Source: an uncultured Pelagibacteraceae bacterium
GTDB lineage: Bacteria; Pseudomonadota; Alphaproteobacteria; Pelagibacterales; Pelagibacteraceae
Direction: 5' to 3'
Assembly (NCBI GenBank): GCA_902537895.1
Contig: CACBCU010000002.1
Span: 1-64,000, forward strand
DNA: 64,000 nucleotides
The notes below the pieces were generated by a model. It saw only the letters and a program-made list of their open reading frames with translations. It was not told the origin of the DNA and made no database searches. The translations under genes were made by a program, and so were the position numbers. How positions within the stretch are numbered: position 1 is the first letter of the stretch; each line of letters opens with the position of its first letter. Below, piece after piece: positions 34,580 through 46,311 of this stretch.

Positions 34580-35134
34580 CTATTTAAAACTTATAATCTT
34601 ATCTGGATCACTTACTGCCCCATTATTATTTTCATCTCCTCTTTTGATTTTGTCAACAAATTCCATACCTTCAATAACTTTTCCGAAAACTGTATATTGC
34701 TTATCTAGAAAAGGAGCAGGTTTAAAACATATAAAAAATTGGCTATTAGCACTATTTGGATTTGAGGATCTAGCCATTGATAAAGTTCCTCTGTCATGGG
34801 GGAGATTACTAAATTCTTGATTTAGATCAGGTAGATCTGATCCACCCATTCCAGCCATACTTAAATTAAAATCTTTAGAATTTGAGTTTCCAAACTTTAC
34901 ATCACCCGTTTGAGCCATAAAACCATCTATTACTCTATGAAAGACAACTCCATCATATTTACCAGCTGTAGCTAAATCTTTAATTCGTTTTACATGATTT
35001 GGGGCAACATCATCAAATAATTCAATTTTAACATCGCCATCTTTGAGTTTTAAGATCATTATATTTTCCTCCGATATTGATTGATTAATTAATACAAAAA
35101 ATAAAAAAAATAATTTTAAGATTATCTTAAACAT
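34580..35134 (-). CDS. Peptidyl-prolyl cis-trans isomerase, cyclophilin type, exported
   Basis: A 184-residue cyclophilin with an N-terminal signal peptide (about 1-21, ending SISEE), so it acts in the periplasm. It has GDVKIELFDDVAPNHVKRI, YDGVVFHRVIDGFMAQTGD with the catalytic arginine, RGTLSMARSSNPNSANSQFFIC and LDKQYTVFGKVIEGMEFVD. It overlaps coaD by 8 bases and is followed by tgt after 12, the coaD-ppi-tgt order common in alphaproteobacteria. Confidence 0.93.
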   Translation of the reverse strand: MFKIILKLFFLFFVLINQSISEENIMILKLKDGDVKIELFDDVAPNHVKRIKDLATAGKYDGVVFHRVIDGFMAQTGDVKFGNSNSKDFNLSMAGMGGSDLPDLNQEFSNLPHDRGTLSMARSSNPNSANSQFFICFKPAPFLDKQYTVFGKVIEGMEFVDKIKRGDENNNGAVSDPDKIISFK

Positions 35135-35621
35135 ATTTTAATTCTAAAGCTTTTATAGTACTTTTTGTTGTAAATTTTTTAATGTTTCCTTTTAACTTTA
35201 CAATTTCTTTTACAAATTTCGACGAAATAATTTGGTTTTCGACGTCTGACATTAAAAAAACAGTTTCTATACTATTATTAAGTTTTCTATTCATTCCAGC
35301 AAGTTGGAATTCATATTCAAAATCTGAAGCTGCTCTAAGCCCTCTTAGTATTATGCTGGCTTTATTTTTTTTACATAAATCTGTTGTTAGAGTATTAAAA
35401 GCGATTACGTTAATTTTATTTTTATTAAGTTTTAAATCAAAGAAAAGTGCTTTTTTAACAATCTCTATTCTTTCATCAATATCAAAAAGATAATCTTTAT
35501 TATCAACGTCAGAAACAGCTACTATTATTTTATTAAATAGTTTTAATCCTTTTTTAATGACGTCTATATGACCATATGTAATTGGGTCAAAGGTCCCTGG
35601 ATAAATTGCAATTTTAGTCAT
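35127..35621 (-). CDS. coaD: Phosphopantetheine adenylyltransferase
   Basis: Catalyses the fourth step of coenzyme A synthesis. In 164 residues: IYPGTFDPITYGHIDVIKKG with the TxGH nucleotide motif, RIEIVKKAL, the ILRGLRAASDFEYEFQLAGMNRKL substrate loop and VFLMSDVENQIISSKFVKEI. All are intact. It shares one base with the gyrA stop and overlaps the isomerase gene. Confidence 0.96.
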   Translation of the reverse strand: MTKIAIYPGTFDPITYGHIDVIKKGLKLFNKIIVAVSDVDNKDYLFDIDERIEIVKKALFFDLKLNKNKINVIAFNTLTTDLCKKNKASIILRGLRAASDFEYEFQLAGMNRKLNNSIETVFLMSDVENQIISSKFVKEIVKLKGNIKKFTTKSTIKALELKYV

Positions 35622-38197
35622 TAAATTAAATTATCATCAATTTTATTTGCTGAAACTACTTTTTCCTCACCTGATAATTTAATTATTCTTACACCTTGTG
35701 TATTTCTTCCAGCTGTTCTAATTTCTTTCACAGCTACTCTTATGACTCTACCTTTGTTTGTTGATATAAGAATTTCATCTCCTTCAAATACAGGAAAAGA
35801 TGAGGAAATATCACCATTTCTTGGTGAATTAACTATTCCTATTATACCCTTACCACCTCTATTCGTAACTCTATAATCAGTATGCAATGTCTTTTTTCCA
35901 AACCCATTTACCGTAATCGATAAAATAAATTTTTCTTTAGCTTTAATTTCAGATTTTTCATCTTTGCTCTTTTTTCCATTTTTACTATATTTATCGTTAT
36001 CAATGATTGACAATGATACAATTTGATCATTTGGTGATAAAACAATACCCTTAATCCCTTTTGAGGATCTACCCTTAAAAACTCTCAATTTTTTTGACTC
36101 AAATCTAATACACTTTCCGAATTTGGTGCTTAGTATTATGTCCTGATCTTCTTTACAAATCTTTACTCCAACAATTTTATCATTATTATCCAATTTCATC
36201 GCAATTTTACCTGCCGTATTTATTGAGGAAAAATCCTCTAAACTATTTTTTCTTATCTTTCCATTGGCCGTAGCAAATACTATCTGGTAATTCTTTAACT
36301 CAGAATCCTCAGGAAATGGCATTATAGAGCTTATAGATTGATGACTTTTGAGAGGTAAAATGTTGAATAAAGATTTTCCTTTAGAAGATGAAGATCCAAC
36401 CGGTATTTTCCAAGCTTTAATTCTGTAAACAAGACCTTCAGTAGAAAAAAACAAAACAGAAGTATGGGTGTTAACCGATAGTGTTTGGACAACAGAGTCT
36501 TCATTTCTCGTTGTAATACCAGTTTTTCCTTTTCCACCTCTTTTTTGTTGTTTAATATTATTTAAAGATCCTCTTTTAATGTAGCCTTGAAGAGTAACAG
36601 TAATAATAACAGACTCTTTTTGAATAGTTTCCTCAATATCATAATTTAGAACAGCATCGATAATATCTGTTCTTCTTTTAACTGAAAATTTTTCTTTTAT
36701 ATCATTTAATTCATTGCTAATCACATTTAACAATTCTTTTTTTGAAGAAATAATCTTTTTATATTTTTTTATCAATTCAGAAAGTTTTTTAATTTCAACT
36801 TCTATTTCATTGATACCCAATGCAGTTAGTTTTTGTAGTCTTAATTCTAAAATTGAATTAACTTGAATTTCAGATAAAGAATACATTCCTTTAGAAGTTT
36901 TGTTTTCAATTAAATTTATCATCTTTAATGATTTATTTATTTTCCATTTAATTTTAAGAAGTGAGCTTTTTGCCTCATCAGGATTTTTTGATGATCTTAT
37001 AATTTTTATAACTTTATCTAAATTTTCAACTGACACAGATAAACCGATCAATATATGTGCTCTCTCTTCAGCTTTATTCAAATCAAATTTTGTTTTTTTA
37101 ATTACTACACTTTCTCTAAAATTTAAAAAATGGGTTAAAAAATCTTTTAAATTACATGTAATAGGTTTTCCCTCAACTATTGCTAAAGTATTAAAACCAA
37201 AAGAGCTTTCTATTTGAGTGTTTTTATATAATTGTCTTTTAACTGTCTCCGGTTCAACACCAGTTCTTAAATCTATAGATACTCTTATCCCTTCCCTGTT
37301 GGACTCATCTCTTATATCTCTTATACCTTCTATTTTTTTTTCTCTAACCAATTGAGCTATTCTCTCATTTAAAACCGACTTATTAACTTGATAAGGAATA
37401 GAAGTTATTACTAACCTCTCCCTACCGTTCTTCACTTGTTCAATAGAAATTTGACCACGAACTTTAAAAGACCCTCTTCCTTTCGTATAACCTTCTTTAA
37501 TCATATCTTTTCCTATGATTACTCCGCCCGTTGGAAAATCAGGACCAGGTATAAATTTCATTAATTGCTTAACAGTAATGTCCTTATTTTCAATTAATGC
37601 TAAAGTTCCATCTATTATTTCTCCCAAATTATGAGGTGGAATACTTGTTGCCATTCCAACTGCTATACCGCCGGCACCATTAACTAAAAGATTTGGATAT
37701 TGAGCAGGAAGAACACTTGGTTCTTTTTCCGTTTCATCATAATTACTTTTAAAATCAATAGTGTTCTTTTCAATATCATCTATAAGAAACTGAGATACTT
37801 TTGAGAGTCTTGTCTCAGTATATCTCATTGCCGCTGCTGGATCTCCGTCTATAGAACCAAAATTTCCTTGCCCTTCAACCAGAGGTAAACTCATTGAAAA
37901 ATCTTGAACCATCCGAACTAATGCGTCATATACAGATTGATCTCCATGTGGGTGATATTTACCAATTACATCACCGACTATTCTAGCTGATTTTCTAAAT
38001 TGTTTTGACCAGTCATAACCTCCTTTGTACATTGCATATAAAATTCTTCTATGAACAGGTTTTAATCCATCTCTGATATCAGGTAGAGCACGGCTGACAA
38101 TAACGCTCATTGCATAAGATAGATATGACGAGCTCATCTCGTCATGCATGGATATCAACTTAATATTCTTATCGTTTTGATTTTCAGAATTTTGCAT
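35621..38197 (-). CDS. gyrA: DNA gyrase subunit A
   Basis: An 858-residue type II topoisomerase subunit. The N-terminal winged helix and tower domain carry the catalytic Tyr126 in [10 protein letters not shown], with the quinolone-determining loop [17 protein letters not shown] at 80-96; the position equal to E. coli Ser83 is Gln87. The C-terminal beta-pinwheel contains the GyrA box QRRGGKG as [12 protein letters not shown], which separates it from ParC. A lysine-rich insertion (about 750-770, [20 protein letters not shown]) interrupts one blade. It is preceded by ssb, 5 bases away. Confidence 0.96.
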   Translation of the reverse strand: MQNSENQNDKNIKLISMHDEMSSSYLSYAMSVIVSRALPDIRDGLKPVHRRILYAMYKGGYDWSKQFRKSARIVGDVIGKYHPHGDQSVYDALVRMVQDFSMSLPLVEGQGNFGSIDGDPAAAMRYTETRLSKVSQFLIDDIEKNTIDFKSNYDETEKEPSVLPAQYPNLLVNGAGGIAVGMATSIPPHNLGEIIDGTLALIENKDITVKQLMKFIPGPDFPTGGVIIGKDMIKEGYTKGRGSFKVRGQISIEQVKNGRERLVITSIPYQVNKSVLNERIAQLVREKKIEGIRDIRDESNREGIRVSIDLRTGVEPETVKRQLYKNTQIESSFGFNTLAIVEGKPITCNLKDFLTHFLNFRESVVIKKTKFDLNKAEERAHILIGLSVSVENLDKVIKIIRSSKNPDEAKSSLLKIKWKINKSLKMINLIENKTSKGMYSLSEIQVNSILELRLQKLTALGINEIEVEIKKLSELIKKYKKIISSKKELLNVISNELNDIKEKFSVKRRTDIIDAVLNYDIEETIQKESVIITVTLQGYIKRGSLNNIKQQKRGGKGKTGITTRNEDSVVQTLSVNTHTSVLFFSTEGLVYRIKAWKIPVGSSSSKGKSLFNILPLKSHQSISSIMPFPEDSELKNYQIVFATANGKIRKNSLEDFSSINTAGKIAMKLDNNDKIVGVKICKEDQDIILSTKFGKCIRFESKKLRVFKGRSSKGIKGIVLSPNDQIVSLSIIDNDKYSKNGKKSKDEKSEIKAKEKFILSITVNGFGKKTLHTDYRVTNRGGKGIIGIVNSPRNGDISSSFPVFEGDEILISTNKGRVIRVAVKEIRTAGRNTQGVRIIKLSGEEKVVSANKIDDNLI

Positions 38198-38202
38198 AAT
38201 TG

Positions 38203-38658
38203 CTAAAATGGAATTTCGTCATCCATTTCGTTAGAAATCTGAGACATATCATCATTATTATTTAATGATTTATTATTATCATTTGCAATACTACCACTCG
38301 AATTTCCTCCGCCCAACATTGTAAGTGAGGAATTATATCCTTGAATAATTATCTCAGTAGAAAATTTATCTTGGCCTGATTGTTCGTCTTTCCATTTTCT
38401 TGTAGATAGTTGTCCCTCAACATAAATTTGAGCTCCCTTTTTTAGATATTGTTGAACAACATTTACAAGACCCTCATTAAATACAACCACACGGTGCCAT
38501 TCAGTTTTTTCTTTTTTTTCTCCAGAATTTTTATCTTTCCATGATTGACTTGTAGCAAGACTAAGTCTTGCTACATTTTTTCCATTTACCATTTGCTTAA
38601 TTTCAGGATCTGCGCCCAAACGACCAATTAAAAGTACTTTATTTAAACTTCCAGCCAT
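38203..38658 (-). CDS. ssb: Single-stranded DNA-binding protein
   Basis: A 151-residue SSB. The OB fold begins [18 protein letters not shown] and includes [12 protein letters not shown] and [19 protein letters not shown]; the glycine/asparagine/serine linker (about 115-140) leads to the acidic partner-binding tip MDDEIPF. It is divergent from uvrA across a 90-base gap; I see no alphaproteobacterial SOS box (GTTC-N7-GTTC) there. Confidence 0.96.
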   Translation of the reverse strand: MAGSLNKVLLIGRLGADPEIKQMVNGKNVARLSLATSQSWKDKNSGEKKEKTEWHRVVVFNEGLVNVVQQYLKKGAQIYVEGQLSTRKWKDEQSGQDKFSTEIIIQGYNSSLTMLGGGNSSGSIANDNNKSLNNNDDMSQISNEMDDEIPF

Positions 38659-38748
38659 AATATTTTAATATTTGTATTATTAATTAATTAGATTTATATC
38701 ACAATTTACTCTGAATATTAATTTTATTAAGTCAAAGCAATAAGAATT

Positions 38749-41604
38749 ATGATGAAAAAGATACTTATTAAGGGGGCTAAAGAGCACAATTTAAAAAATA
38801 TTTCATTAGAAATACCTAAAGACAAGTTTGTAGTTATAACAGGTCTATCTGGCTCCGGAAAATCTTCACTAGCGTTCGATACCGTTTATGCAGAAGGTCA
38901 AAGAAGGTATGTTGAAAGTTTATCAGCTTATGCACGTCAGTTCTTAGACAAAATGAAAAAACCTAATGTTGATTTAATTGAAGGTTTGAGCCCTGCTATT
39001 TCGATTGAGCAAAAGAATACTTCAAAAAATCCTAGATCTACTGTCGCAACAGTTACTGAAATTTATGATTATATGAGAGTTCTCTATGCAAGAGCAGGAA
39101 TTCCCTATTCACCTTTCACTGGTAAGCCAATAGTATCTCAAACAATTACTCAAATTGTAGATAAGATTAAAGAATTACCAAAAAAATCAACAATTTATTT
39201 ATTTGCTCCGGTAGTAAGAGGACGTAAAGGCGAATACAAAAAAGAAATATTGGGCTTTAAAAAGCGTGAATTTAGAAAAATTAAAATAGATGATAAACTT
39301 TATGATATAGATAATGTTCCTGAACTTAATAAAAAGATAAAGCACGATATATATGTCTTAGTTGATAGGATTATACTAAATTCTTCTTTAGGTAATCGTT
39401 TAGCAGAGGGAATTGAAACATCAATAAATTTAGCAAATGGTTTAGTTTTTGTTGAGTATGAAAATGAAACCTTACCCAAAAAGTTTAGAAAATTAGAGAG
39501 ATTAATATTTTCAACTAAATTTGCTTGCCCTGAAAGTGGTTTTACTATTGAGGAAATTGAACCAAGATTATTTTCTTTCAATAGTCCGTTTGGTGCCTGT
39601 GAGGAATGTGAGGGTATAGGAATAAAACTTAATGTCGACCCTAACTTAGTTATACCAAATGAAAAAAAATCTATTATTGATGGTGCTATCGAACCATGGG
39701 CTAAAACCACTACTTTATATTATGCCCAAACACTATCTTCCCTAGCAAAACACTACAATTTTTCTCTTAATGAAAGATGGAATAAATTACCAAAAAAAAT
39801 AAAAGATATAATACTCTATGGTTCAGATGATGAAGAAATAAAATTTACTTACGATGATGGATATGAAAAATATTCACATAAGAAATCGTTTGAGGGCGTC
39901 ATAAATAATCTTGAACGACGTTATTTAGAAACTGATAGTGATTGGAAAAGAGAGGAAATTTCTCAGTATCAATCAGATACGAAATGTGAAAGATGTAATG
40001 GTCATAGACTTAAAGATGAAGCTTTGTGTGTAAAAATAGATGGTTTACATATAAGTGAAGTAACTGAAAAATCAATTTTAGAAGCTTCAAAATGGTTTAA
40101 GGATCTTCAGACAAACCTAAATAAAAAACAATTTAAAATTGCTGAACATATTTTAAAAGAGATAAATGAAAGATTAGATTTTTTGTTAAATGTTGGACTT
40201 GATTATTTAACACTATCAAGAGAGTCAGGCACATTATCAGGGGGCGAGTCTCAAAGAATACGGCTTGCATCACAAATAGGATCGGGGTTAACAGGCGTAC
40301 TCTATGTTTTAGACGAACCTTCTATAGGACTTCACCAAAAAGATAATGTTAAATTGATTAATGCTTTAAAACGATTAAGAGATTTAGGAAATACTGTTAT
40401 TGTTGTTGAACATGATACAGAGACAATGGAGAGTGCTGATCATATAATTGATCTAGGTCCTGAAGCCGGAAATAACGGCGGCCAAGTTGTAGCGCAAGGA
40501 ACTTTTAAAGAAATAGGTCAAAACCAAAATAGTATTACTGGAAAATATTTATCAAATAAACTCAAAATCATAGTTCCACCAAAAAGAAGATTAGCTAAGA
40601 ATGGAAGATTTTTAGAAATTACTGGTGCAACAGGAAATAATTTGAATAACGTAAATTTGAAAATACCCTTAGGAAGTTTAACATGTGTAACTGGTGTGTC
40701 AGGAAGCGGAAAATCTACTTTAGTTTTACAAACACTTTATAATGCTTTGAATTTAACTTTAAATAACAATAAATCTAGGAAAATCCCCAAACCATTCAAA
40801 AATTTCAAAGGTACAGAATTAATAGATAAAGTTATAGACATTGATCAATCACCTATTGGTCGTACTCCTAGATCAAACCCAGCTACATACACTGGTGCAT
40901 TTGGACCAATAAGAGACTGGTTTACATCTTTGCCTGAGTCTAAATCACGAGGTTACAAACCTGGTAGATTTTCTTTTAATGTAAAAGGTGGAAGATGTGA
41001 AGCTTGTGAGGGTGACGGTGTTATTACCTATGAAATGCATTTTCTTCCTGATGTATATATTCAATGTGATGAGTGTAAAGGTACAAGATATAATCGTGAG
41101 ACTTTAGAAATAAAATTTAAAGATAAAAGTATTGCAGATGTTTTAAATATGACTGTTGATGAGGGGTGTGAATATTTCGAAAATATTACAAATATAAAAA
41201 CTAAGTTACTTACACTGAAAAAGGTTGGATTAGGTTATATAAAAATTGGACAACAAGCTACCACACTCTCTGGTGGAGAAGCACAAAGAATAAAGCTTGC
41301 AAAAGAATTATCAAAAAGATCTACAGGTCGAACAATGTATATACTCGATGAACCTACTACTGGCTTACATCAGCATGATATAAAAAAATTGTTAGAAATT
41401 CTTCATACATTTGTTGCTCTTGGAAATACTGTTGTAGTAATCGAACATAATCTTGATGTGATAAAAACTGCAGATTATATTGTTGATATGGGTCCAGAGG
41501 GTGGAGTAAAAGGAGGTAAAATCATCGCAGAAGGCAAACCCGAAGAAATTTGTAAGGTAGACAACAGTTATACAGGAAAATTTTTAAAGCCACTTTTGAA
41601 CTAG
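38749..41604 (+). CDS. uvrA: Excinuclease ABC subunit A
   Basis: The 951-residue damage-recognition ATPase of nucleotide excision repair. Two ABC modules: Walker [11 protein letters not shown] near 35 and [10 protein letters not shown] near 648, signatures [16 protein letters not shown] and [15 protein letters not shown], and two [16 protein letters not shown] Walker B loops. Zinc modules include [15 protein letters not shown] and [17 protein letters not shown]...CDECKGTR. In the first module the second cysteine is replaced ([14 protein letters not shown]), which I recall as common in alphaproteobacteria. Confidence 0.97.
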   Translation: MMKKILIKGAKEHNLKNISLEIPKDKFVVITGLSGSGKSSLAFDTVYAEGQRRYVESLSAYARQFLDKMKKPNVDLIEGLSPAISIEQKNTSKNPRSTVATVTEIYDYMRVLYARAGIPYSPFTGKPIVSQTITQIVDKIKELPKKSTIYLFAPVVRGRKGEYKKEILGFKKREFRKIKIDDKLYDIDNVPELNKKIKHDIYVLVDRIILNSSLGNRLAEGIETSINLANGLVFVEYENETLPKKFRKLERLIFSTKFACPESGFTIEEIEPRLFSFNSPFGACEECEGIGIKLNVDPNLVIPNEKKSIIDGAIEPWAKTTTLYYAQTLSSLAKHYNFSLNERWNKLPKKIKDIILYGSDDEEIKFTYDDGYEKYSHKKSFEGVINNLERRYLETDSDWKREEISQYQSDTKCERCNGHRLKDEALCVKIDGLHISEVTEKSILEASKWFKDLQTNLNKKQFKIAEHILKEINERLDFLLNVGLDYLTLSRESGTLSGGESQRIRLASQIGSGLTGVLYVLDEPSIGLHQKDNVKLINALKRLRDLGNTVIVVEHDTETMESADHIIDLGPEAGNNGGQVVAQGTFKEIGQNQNSITGKYLSNKLKIIVPPKRRLAKNGRFLEITGATGNNLNNVNLKIPLGSLTCVTGVSGSGKSTLVLQTLYNALNLTLNNNKSRKIPKPFKNFKGTELIDKVIDIDQSPIGRTPRSNPATYTGAFGPIRDWFTSLPESKSRGYKPGRFSFNVKGGRCEACEGDGVITYEMHFLPDVYIQCDECKGTRYNRETLEIKFKDKSIADVLNMTVDEGCEYFENITNIKTKLLTLKKVGLGYIKIGQQATTLSGGEAQRIKLAKELSKRSTGRTMYILDEPTTGLHQHDIKKLLEILHTFVALGNTVVVIEHNLDVIKTADYIVDMGPEGGVKGGKIIAEGKPEEICKVDNSYTGKFLKPLLN

Positions 41605-41651
41605 AAAAAATATTAGTAAATTTCAGTTGAATTTGATATAAGTTAATTATT

Positions 41652-42254
41652 GTGATTAATTTACTATCATCATTATCTAAAACTGTTCATACATCGATCG
41701 CCATAGCTATAATTTTGTTTCTAGGTTTATTTTACCAAAATGGAGGATTTAGCTTTGATGCTCTTTTTTGGAGTTGGATTGCTCGATATACGCACGTTTT
41801 GGTTGGGATTATGTGGATAGGATTATTGTGGTACTTTAACTTTGTTCAAATTCCTAATATGGGAAAAATACCTGATGAACAGAAGCCAGCTATTGGTAAG
41901 GTTATCGCTCCCGCAGCATTATTTTACTTCAGATGGGCTGCTGCATTTACCGTAATCTCTGGATTAATCCTAGCAGGACTTAATGGGTACTTACATGATG
42001 CCATGACTTTAAGTATTGGATCAGGTGTTCCAAAGCATACAGCTATAGGTATTGGTATGTGGCTGGGTTTAATAATGGCATTTAATGTTTGGTTTGTTAT
42101 CTGGCCTAATCAAAAAAGAGCTTTGGGTATTGTTGATGCAGATCCAGACTTAAAAGCTAAATCAGCTAAGACTGCAATGTTGTTTTCAAGAACAAACACT
42201 TTATTGTCTATACCGATGTTACTCACGATGGTTATAGCACAAAATTTGTATTAA
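41652..42254 (+). CDS. PuuD/Urate_ox_N-like membrane protein (short form)
   Basis: A 200-residue integral membrane protein starting at GTG, with about five helices. SWIARYTHVLVGIMWIGLLWYFNFVQIPNM, YFRWAAAFTVISGLILAG, TAIGIGMWLGLIMAFNVWFVIWPNQKR and FSRTNTLLSIPMLLTMV match the N-terminal membrane domain of PuuD-type urate hydroxylase. The full-length enzyme is longer and has a C-terminal cytochrome c domain (CXXCH), absent here. Histidines in the helices could bind heme b. A true urate role is not shown by context. Confidence 0.65.
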   Translation: MINLLSSLSKTVHTSIAIAIILFLGLFYQNGGFSFDALFWSWIARYTHVLVGIMWIGLLWYFNFVQIPNMGKIPDEQKPAIGKVIAPAALFYFRWAAAFTVISGLILAGLNGYLHDAMTLSIGSGVPKHTAIGIGMWLGLIMAFNVWFVIWPNQKRALGIVDADPDLKAKSAKTAMLFSRTNTLLSIPMLLTMVIAQNLY

Positions 42255-43141
42255 TTTTTTTCTTCATCCTTTAAAATAGTTTTTTGGGAAACATTTAGTC
42301 TCACAAGAATTGTATTTGCTATATAAATTGAGGAATAAGTTCCAAAAATAACACCAAAAATCATTGCTAATGAGAAACCTTTTAAAATTTCTCCACCAAA
42401 AATAAAAATTGAGACTAATGCTAAGAGTGTAGTTATTGATGTTATTAAAGTTCTCGATAAAGTTTCATTAATTGAAATATTGGTTAATTCAAAAATTTTA
42501 ATATCAGCATATTTTCTTAAATTTTCTCGAACACGATCAAATATAACCACTGTATCATTCATTGAATAACCGACTATCGTTAAAACAGCGGCTATTATTG
42601 ATAAATTAATTTCTAAACCTAATAACGAAAACAAACCTAATGTAACAATTACATCATGGAATAAAGCACAAATAGCACCAAGACTAAATTGCCATTCAAA
42701 TCTTATCCAAATATAAATTAGCATTAGAGCTAATGCTACTGAAATAGCAATTACACCTGACTTTAATAATTCAGCGCTTACTTTAGGTCCAACATTCTCA
42801 ACTCTTCTAAAATCTATACTGTTTCCAAATGATTTATCTAAATTTTTTTTAACGTCCTTAATAATATTCTTTTTATTATCTTTGTTTTCAAACTTAATTA
42901 AATAGTCAGTTTCATTACCAAATTTTTTAACTGATACATCTCCTAAATCCATTTGATTAAATCTATCTCTTAAAGATGATACGTTGACCTTTGACTCTGT
43001 AGACCTAAGTTCAATTAAAATACCTCCTTTAAAATCAATCCCAAAATTTAATCCTTTAAATATTAAAAATAATAAAGAAATAACAACTAGAGATATAGAT
43101 AGTATATTAAATTGGTTATAGTATTTATTAAAAGCTATCAT
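42251..43141 (-). CDS. secF: Protein translocase subunit SecF
   Basis: A 296-residue inner-membrane partner of SecD that uses proton force to help complete export through SecYEG. It begins with a first helix, then GIDFKGGILIELRS, the periplasmic domain, VGPKVSAELLKSGVIAISVALALMLIYIWIRFEW, ALFHDVIVTLGLFSL, TIVGYSMNDTVVIFDRVREN and ETLSRTLITSITTLLALVSIFIFGGE. It abuts secD with no gap. Confidence 0.96.
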   Translation of the reverse strand: MIAFNKYYNQFNILSISLVVISLLFLIFKGLNFGIDFKGGILIELRSTESKVNVSSLRDRFNQMDLGDVSVKKFGNETDYLIKFENKDNKKNIIKDVKKNLDKSFGNSIDFRRVENVGPKVSAELLKSGVIAISVALALMLIYIWIRFEWQFSLGAICALFHDVIVTLGLFSLLGLEINLSIIAAVLTIVGYSMNDTVVIFDRVRENLRKYADIKIFELTNISINETLSRTLITSITTLLALVSIFIFGGEILKGFSLAMIFGVIFGTYSSIYIANTILVRLNVSQKTILKDEEKN

Positions 43142-44695
43142 TTATATAACGATTTCCTTGTTTTTATTTTTTGAAATATATAAGACGGTCAAAAGCCTTG
43201 CGATAAAATAAACAGAAAATAGAGTTGTAAAAATCCCAACACCTAAAGTTATTGAAAAACCTTTAATAGGGCCTGAGCCCATAAAAAATAATATAATTGC
43301 TGCTAATAAAGTTGTTATGTTTGCATCAAGTATTGCTGTTTTTGATTTAGAGTAACCACTGTCAAAAGCAATTAATCTGTTTTTCTCGTTTTTAAGTTCT
43401 TCTCTTATACGCTCAAAAATTAATACATTTGCATCTACAGCCATACCAACAGTCAAAATTATACCTGCTATACCCGGTAATGTTAAGGTTGCTTCAAATA
43501 ATGTAAGAACACCCACTAAAAGAAGTAAATTAATTATTAAAGCCGTATTTGTAATTATTCCAAAAATTTTATATTTAATAATTATAAAAACTATAACTAA
43601 AATGAAACCTATAATTAAAGCTATTATACCAGCATCGATAGAGTCTTGACCTAGACCTGGTCCAACTGTCCTCTCTTCAATAATATTTAACGGTGCCGGT
43701 AATGCCCCGGATCTTAACAAAAGAGCTAAATCAGTTGCTGACTGAAATGTAAAGCCTCCAGAAATTTGTCCAGAACCACCAGCTATTGTGTCTTGAATAA
43801 CTGGAGCACTAATAATCTTTCCATCAAGAATTATGGCTAATTGTCTACCAATCCCTTTTGAGGTTGCTTTACCAAATCTTTTTGCCCCTACTCTATCTAA
43901 ACTAAATGTTACAACTGTTTCATTTGCTTCATTATCCATCCTTGGTTGAGCGTCAAGTAAATTATCTCCACTAAGGATTATTCTTTTGCTAACAAATTCT
44001 GACCCTTCTTCATCTTCATAATTTAATTTTTCATTACCAAATGTATCTTCATTGTTATTAGAAACAAATCTAAATGTAAGATTAGCAGTTTTTCCTAATA
44101 AAGTTTTTATTCTCATAGGATCATCAAGGCCAGGAAGTTCTACTAATATTCTGTCATTTCCTCTTTTGAGAATATTGGGTTCATTTGTTCCAACTTCATC
44201 TATCCTCCTTCTTACTATTTCAAGAGCCTGTTCCTGTGAAGATGTTTTGAGCTTTACTAATCCTTGCTTAGAAAAAATTACACTTAAAAAATCATTTTCT
44301 TCAGTTATTTCTAGTTGGTGTGATTTAAATCTTTCATAATAAGGATTTATTTCACTTTCTTTGTTATTAAATATATCTAGGACTTTTTGTTTATCTTTGT
44401 CATTAACTTTAAACAGAATTTTTTCATTTTGAAGTATAAAATTTACTAACTTTATATTTTTTCCTTTAAAATAATCTCTTAAAGTGATCGTCAAATTTTG
44501 AAGTTTTTGTTCAATAACTGGTTTATTATCAATTTCTAATAATAGATAAGATCCACCTTGAAGATCTAAACCAAGATTTATATTTCTTTTAAGAAAATTA
44601 TTATCAAATTTAAATAAATTTGATGATGCGATCAGAATTAAAAACAAAGATATAATTAAGATGAAGATTATCTTTAATTTAGAAAAATATAACAC
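43142..44695 (-). CDS. secD: Protein translocase subunit SecD
   Basis: A 517-residue membrane protein, start at GTG. It has NLGLDLQGGSYLLLEI near 40, the periplasmic P1 region with RRRIDEVGTNEPNILKRG and ILVELPGLDDP, then FTFQSATDLALLLRSGALPAPLNI, GLGQDSIDAGIIALIIG and the last helices with AVDANVLIFERIREELK and ANITTLLAAIILFFMGSGPIKGFSITLGVG. Typical length. It follows yajC by 14 bases. Confidence 0.96.
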   Translation of the reverse strand: MLYFSKLKIIFILIISLFLILIASSNLFKFDNNFLKRNINLGLDLQGGSYLLLEIDNKPVIEQKLQNLTITLRDYFKGKNIKLVNFILQNEKILFKVNDKDKQKVLDIFNNKESEINPYYERFKSHQLEITEENDFLSVIFSKQGLVKLKTSSQEQALEIVRRRIDEVGTNEPNILKRGNDRILVELPGLDDPMRIKTLLGKTANLTFRFVSNNNEDTFGNEKLNYEDEEGSEFVSKRIILSGDNLLDAQPRMDNEANETVVTFSLDRVGAKRFGKATSKGIGRQLAIILDGKIISAPVIQDTIAGGSGQISGGFTFQSATDLALLLRSGALPAPLNIIEERTVGPGLGQDSIDAGIIALIIGFILVIVFIIIKYKIFGIITNTALIINLLLLVGVLTLFEATLTLPGIAGIILTVGMAVDANVLIFERIREELKNEKNRLIAFDSGYSKSKTAILDANITTLLAAIILFFMGSGPIKGFSITLGVGIFTTLFSVYFIARLLTVLYISKNKNKEIVI

Positions 44696-44709
44696 ACTAT
44701 TTAATTAGA

Positions 44710-44997
44710 CTATTTCTTTGGTTCTTGTGAATTCATCAAGCTTTGAATTCCTGTGCCTCTTATGACTTCTACAGTTACATTTTCTGCAATTTCAACTTCA
44801 ACTTTGTCATTGTCTACAACCCTTGTAATAATCCCAGTTATACCTCCTGAGGTAACAACTTTGTCTCCTTTTTTTAAATTTTCGACCATAGTCCTATGTT
44901 CTTTTACTTTCTTTTGTTGAGGCCTAATAAGGAAAAAATAAAATATAACAAAAATTAATATTAACGGTATAAACTGACCAAATCCTGAACTATCCAT
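44710..44997 (-). CDS. yajC: Preprotein translocase subunit YajC
   Basis: A 95-residue single-pass membrane protein of the Sec holo-complex. One N-terminal helix (about 8-24, FIPLILIFVIFYFFLIRPQQKK) is followed by the signature HRTMVENLKKGDKVVTSGGITG and VEVEIAENVTVEV. First gene of yajC-secD-secF, as in most alphaproteobacteria. Confidence 0.95.
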   Translation of the reverse strand: MDSSGFGQFIPLILIFVIFYFFLIRPQQKKVKEHRTMVENLKKGDKVVTSGGITGIITRVVDNDKVEVEIAENVTVEVIRGTGIQSLMNSQEPKK

Positions 44998-45051
44998 AAA
45001 ACTCCTAATTTTAGTTTGAATATTTATACTATCTAATGAATTAAAACAACT

Positions 45052-46311
45052 TTATTTAAGTGAAATTTTTTCTAAATTATTCATATAAGGTCGTAACACT
45101 TTTGGGATTTGTATAGAGCCATCTTTTTTTTGATAGTTTTCTAAAATTGCGATCAAAGTTCTACCTATTGCTAGACCACTACCATTTAATGTTCCAACAT
45201 GCTTTGTATCTTTATTTTGAGTTTTATATCTTGCTTTCATTCTGCTCGCTTGAAATGTTGAGCATGAGGAACAAGAGGATATTTCACGATATCTATTTTC
45301 CGATGGTAACCATACTTCTAAATCGTAAGTTTTTTCTGCACTAAATCCCATATCACCGCTACAAAGAATAACTTTTCGATAAGGTAATTCTAGTAAATCC
45401 AAAATATTAGTCGCACAATTAGTCATTCTTTCGAGTTCCTCTAGACAATTTTCTTGCTCTACTATACTAACAAGTTCAACCTTATAAAATTGATGTTGTC
45501 TTATCATCCCTTTCGTATCCTTACCGTAACTACCCGCCTCTTTTCTAAAACAAGGAGTTGAAGCAACAAATCTCATTGGTAGATCTTTTTGATTTATAAT
45601 TTTGTCCTTAACTATGTTTGTTAAAATCACCTCAGCTGTAGGTATAAGAAATTTTCTTTCATTTCCTTCCTCGATTTTAACTTCAAATTGATCATTTTCG
45701 AATTTAGGTAATTGTCCTGTACCATACATAGTGTTTTCTGAAGCTAATAATGGTGGTGATATTTCGCTGTAACCATTTTTAGTTACATGAGTATCTAACA
45801 TGAAATTTGATAATGCTCTTTCCAGTAGAGCTAGTTTATCTCTTACAAAAACAAATCTTGATCCGGTAGTCTTTGTAGCTAATTCGAAATCAAGCATGCC
45901 AAGATCTTCACCTAATTCATAATGACTTTTAACTTTAAAATCAAAATTTGGAATTGTTCCAGATTTCATGACTTCAACATTGTCATTTTCATCTTTACCA
46001 ATTGGAACGTCTTTGTGTGGAATATTTGGAATATTTGATAAAATACTATCTAATTCAATTTTAATTTTTTTTTGTTCTTCTGTAATGTCATCAATCTCTT
46101 GAGATAATTTTTTTGATTTTTCAAATAATGATTTATCTTTAGATTTAGATATTTCTTTTTTTTCTTGCTCTAAAGATTCTTTTTTTTGAATTAACTCTCT
46201 ATTTTTTTTGTCTAATTGTTCTAAATTTGAAACATCTATTTCAATTGATCTTTTTTCTAAAGACTTTTTGAAATTATTAAAATCTTTTCTAATCTCCTTA
46301 AGATTGTGCAT
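45052..46311 (-). CDS. serS: Seryl-tRNA synthetase
   Basis: A 419-residue class II synthetase. The N-terminal antiparallel coiled coil (about 1-100, rich in K/E/L) binds the long variable arm of tRNA-Ser. Class II motifs follow: [21 protein letters not shown] (motif 1), [34 protein letters not shown] (motif 2 within this span, residues about 240-275) and [20 protein letters not shown] (motif 3). It overlaps tatC by 14 bases. Confidence 0.96.
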   Translation of the reverse strand: MHNLKEIRKDFNNFKKSLEKRSIEIDVSNLEQLDKKNRELIQKKESLEQEKKEISKSKDKSLFEKSKKLSQEIDDITEEQKKIKIELDSILSNIPNIPHKDVPIGKDENDNVEVMKSGTIPNFDFKVKSHYELGEDLGMLDFELATKTTGSRFVFVRDKLALLERALSNFMLDTHVTKNGYSEISPPLLASENTMYGTGQLPKFENDQFEVKIEEGNERKFLIPTAEVILTNIVKDKIINQKDLPMRFVASTPCFRKEAGSYGKDTKGMIRQHQFYKVELVSIVEQENCLEELERMTNCATNILDLLELPYRKVILCSGDMGFSAEKTYDLEVWLPSENRYREISSCSSCSTFQASRMKARYKTQNKDTKHVGTLNGSGLAIGRTLIAILENYQKKDGSIQIPKVLRPYMNNLEKISLK

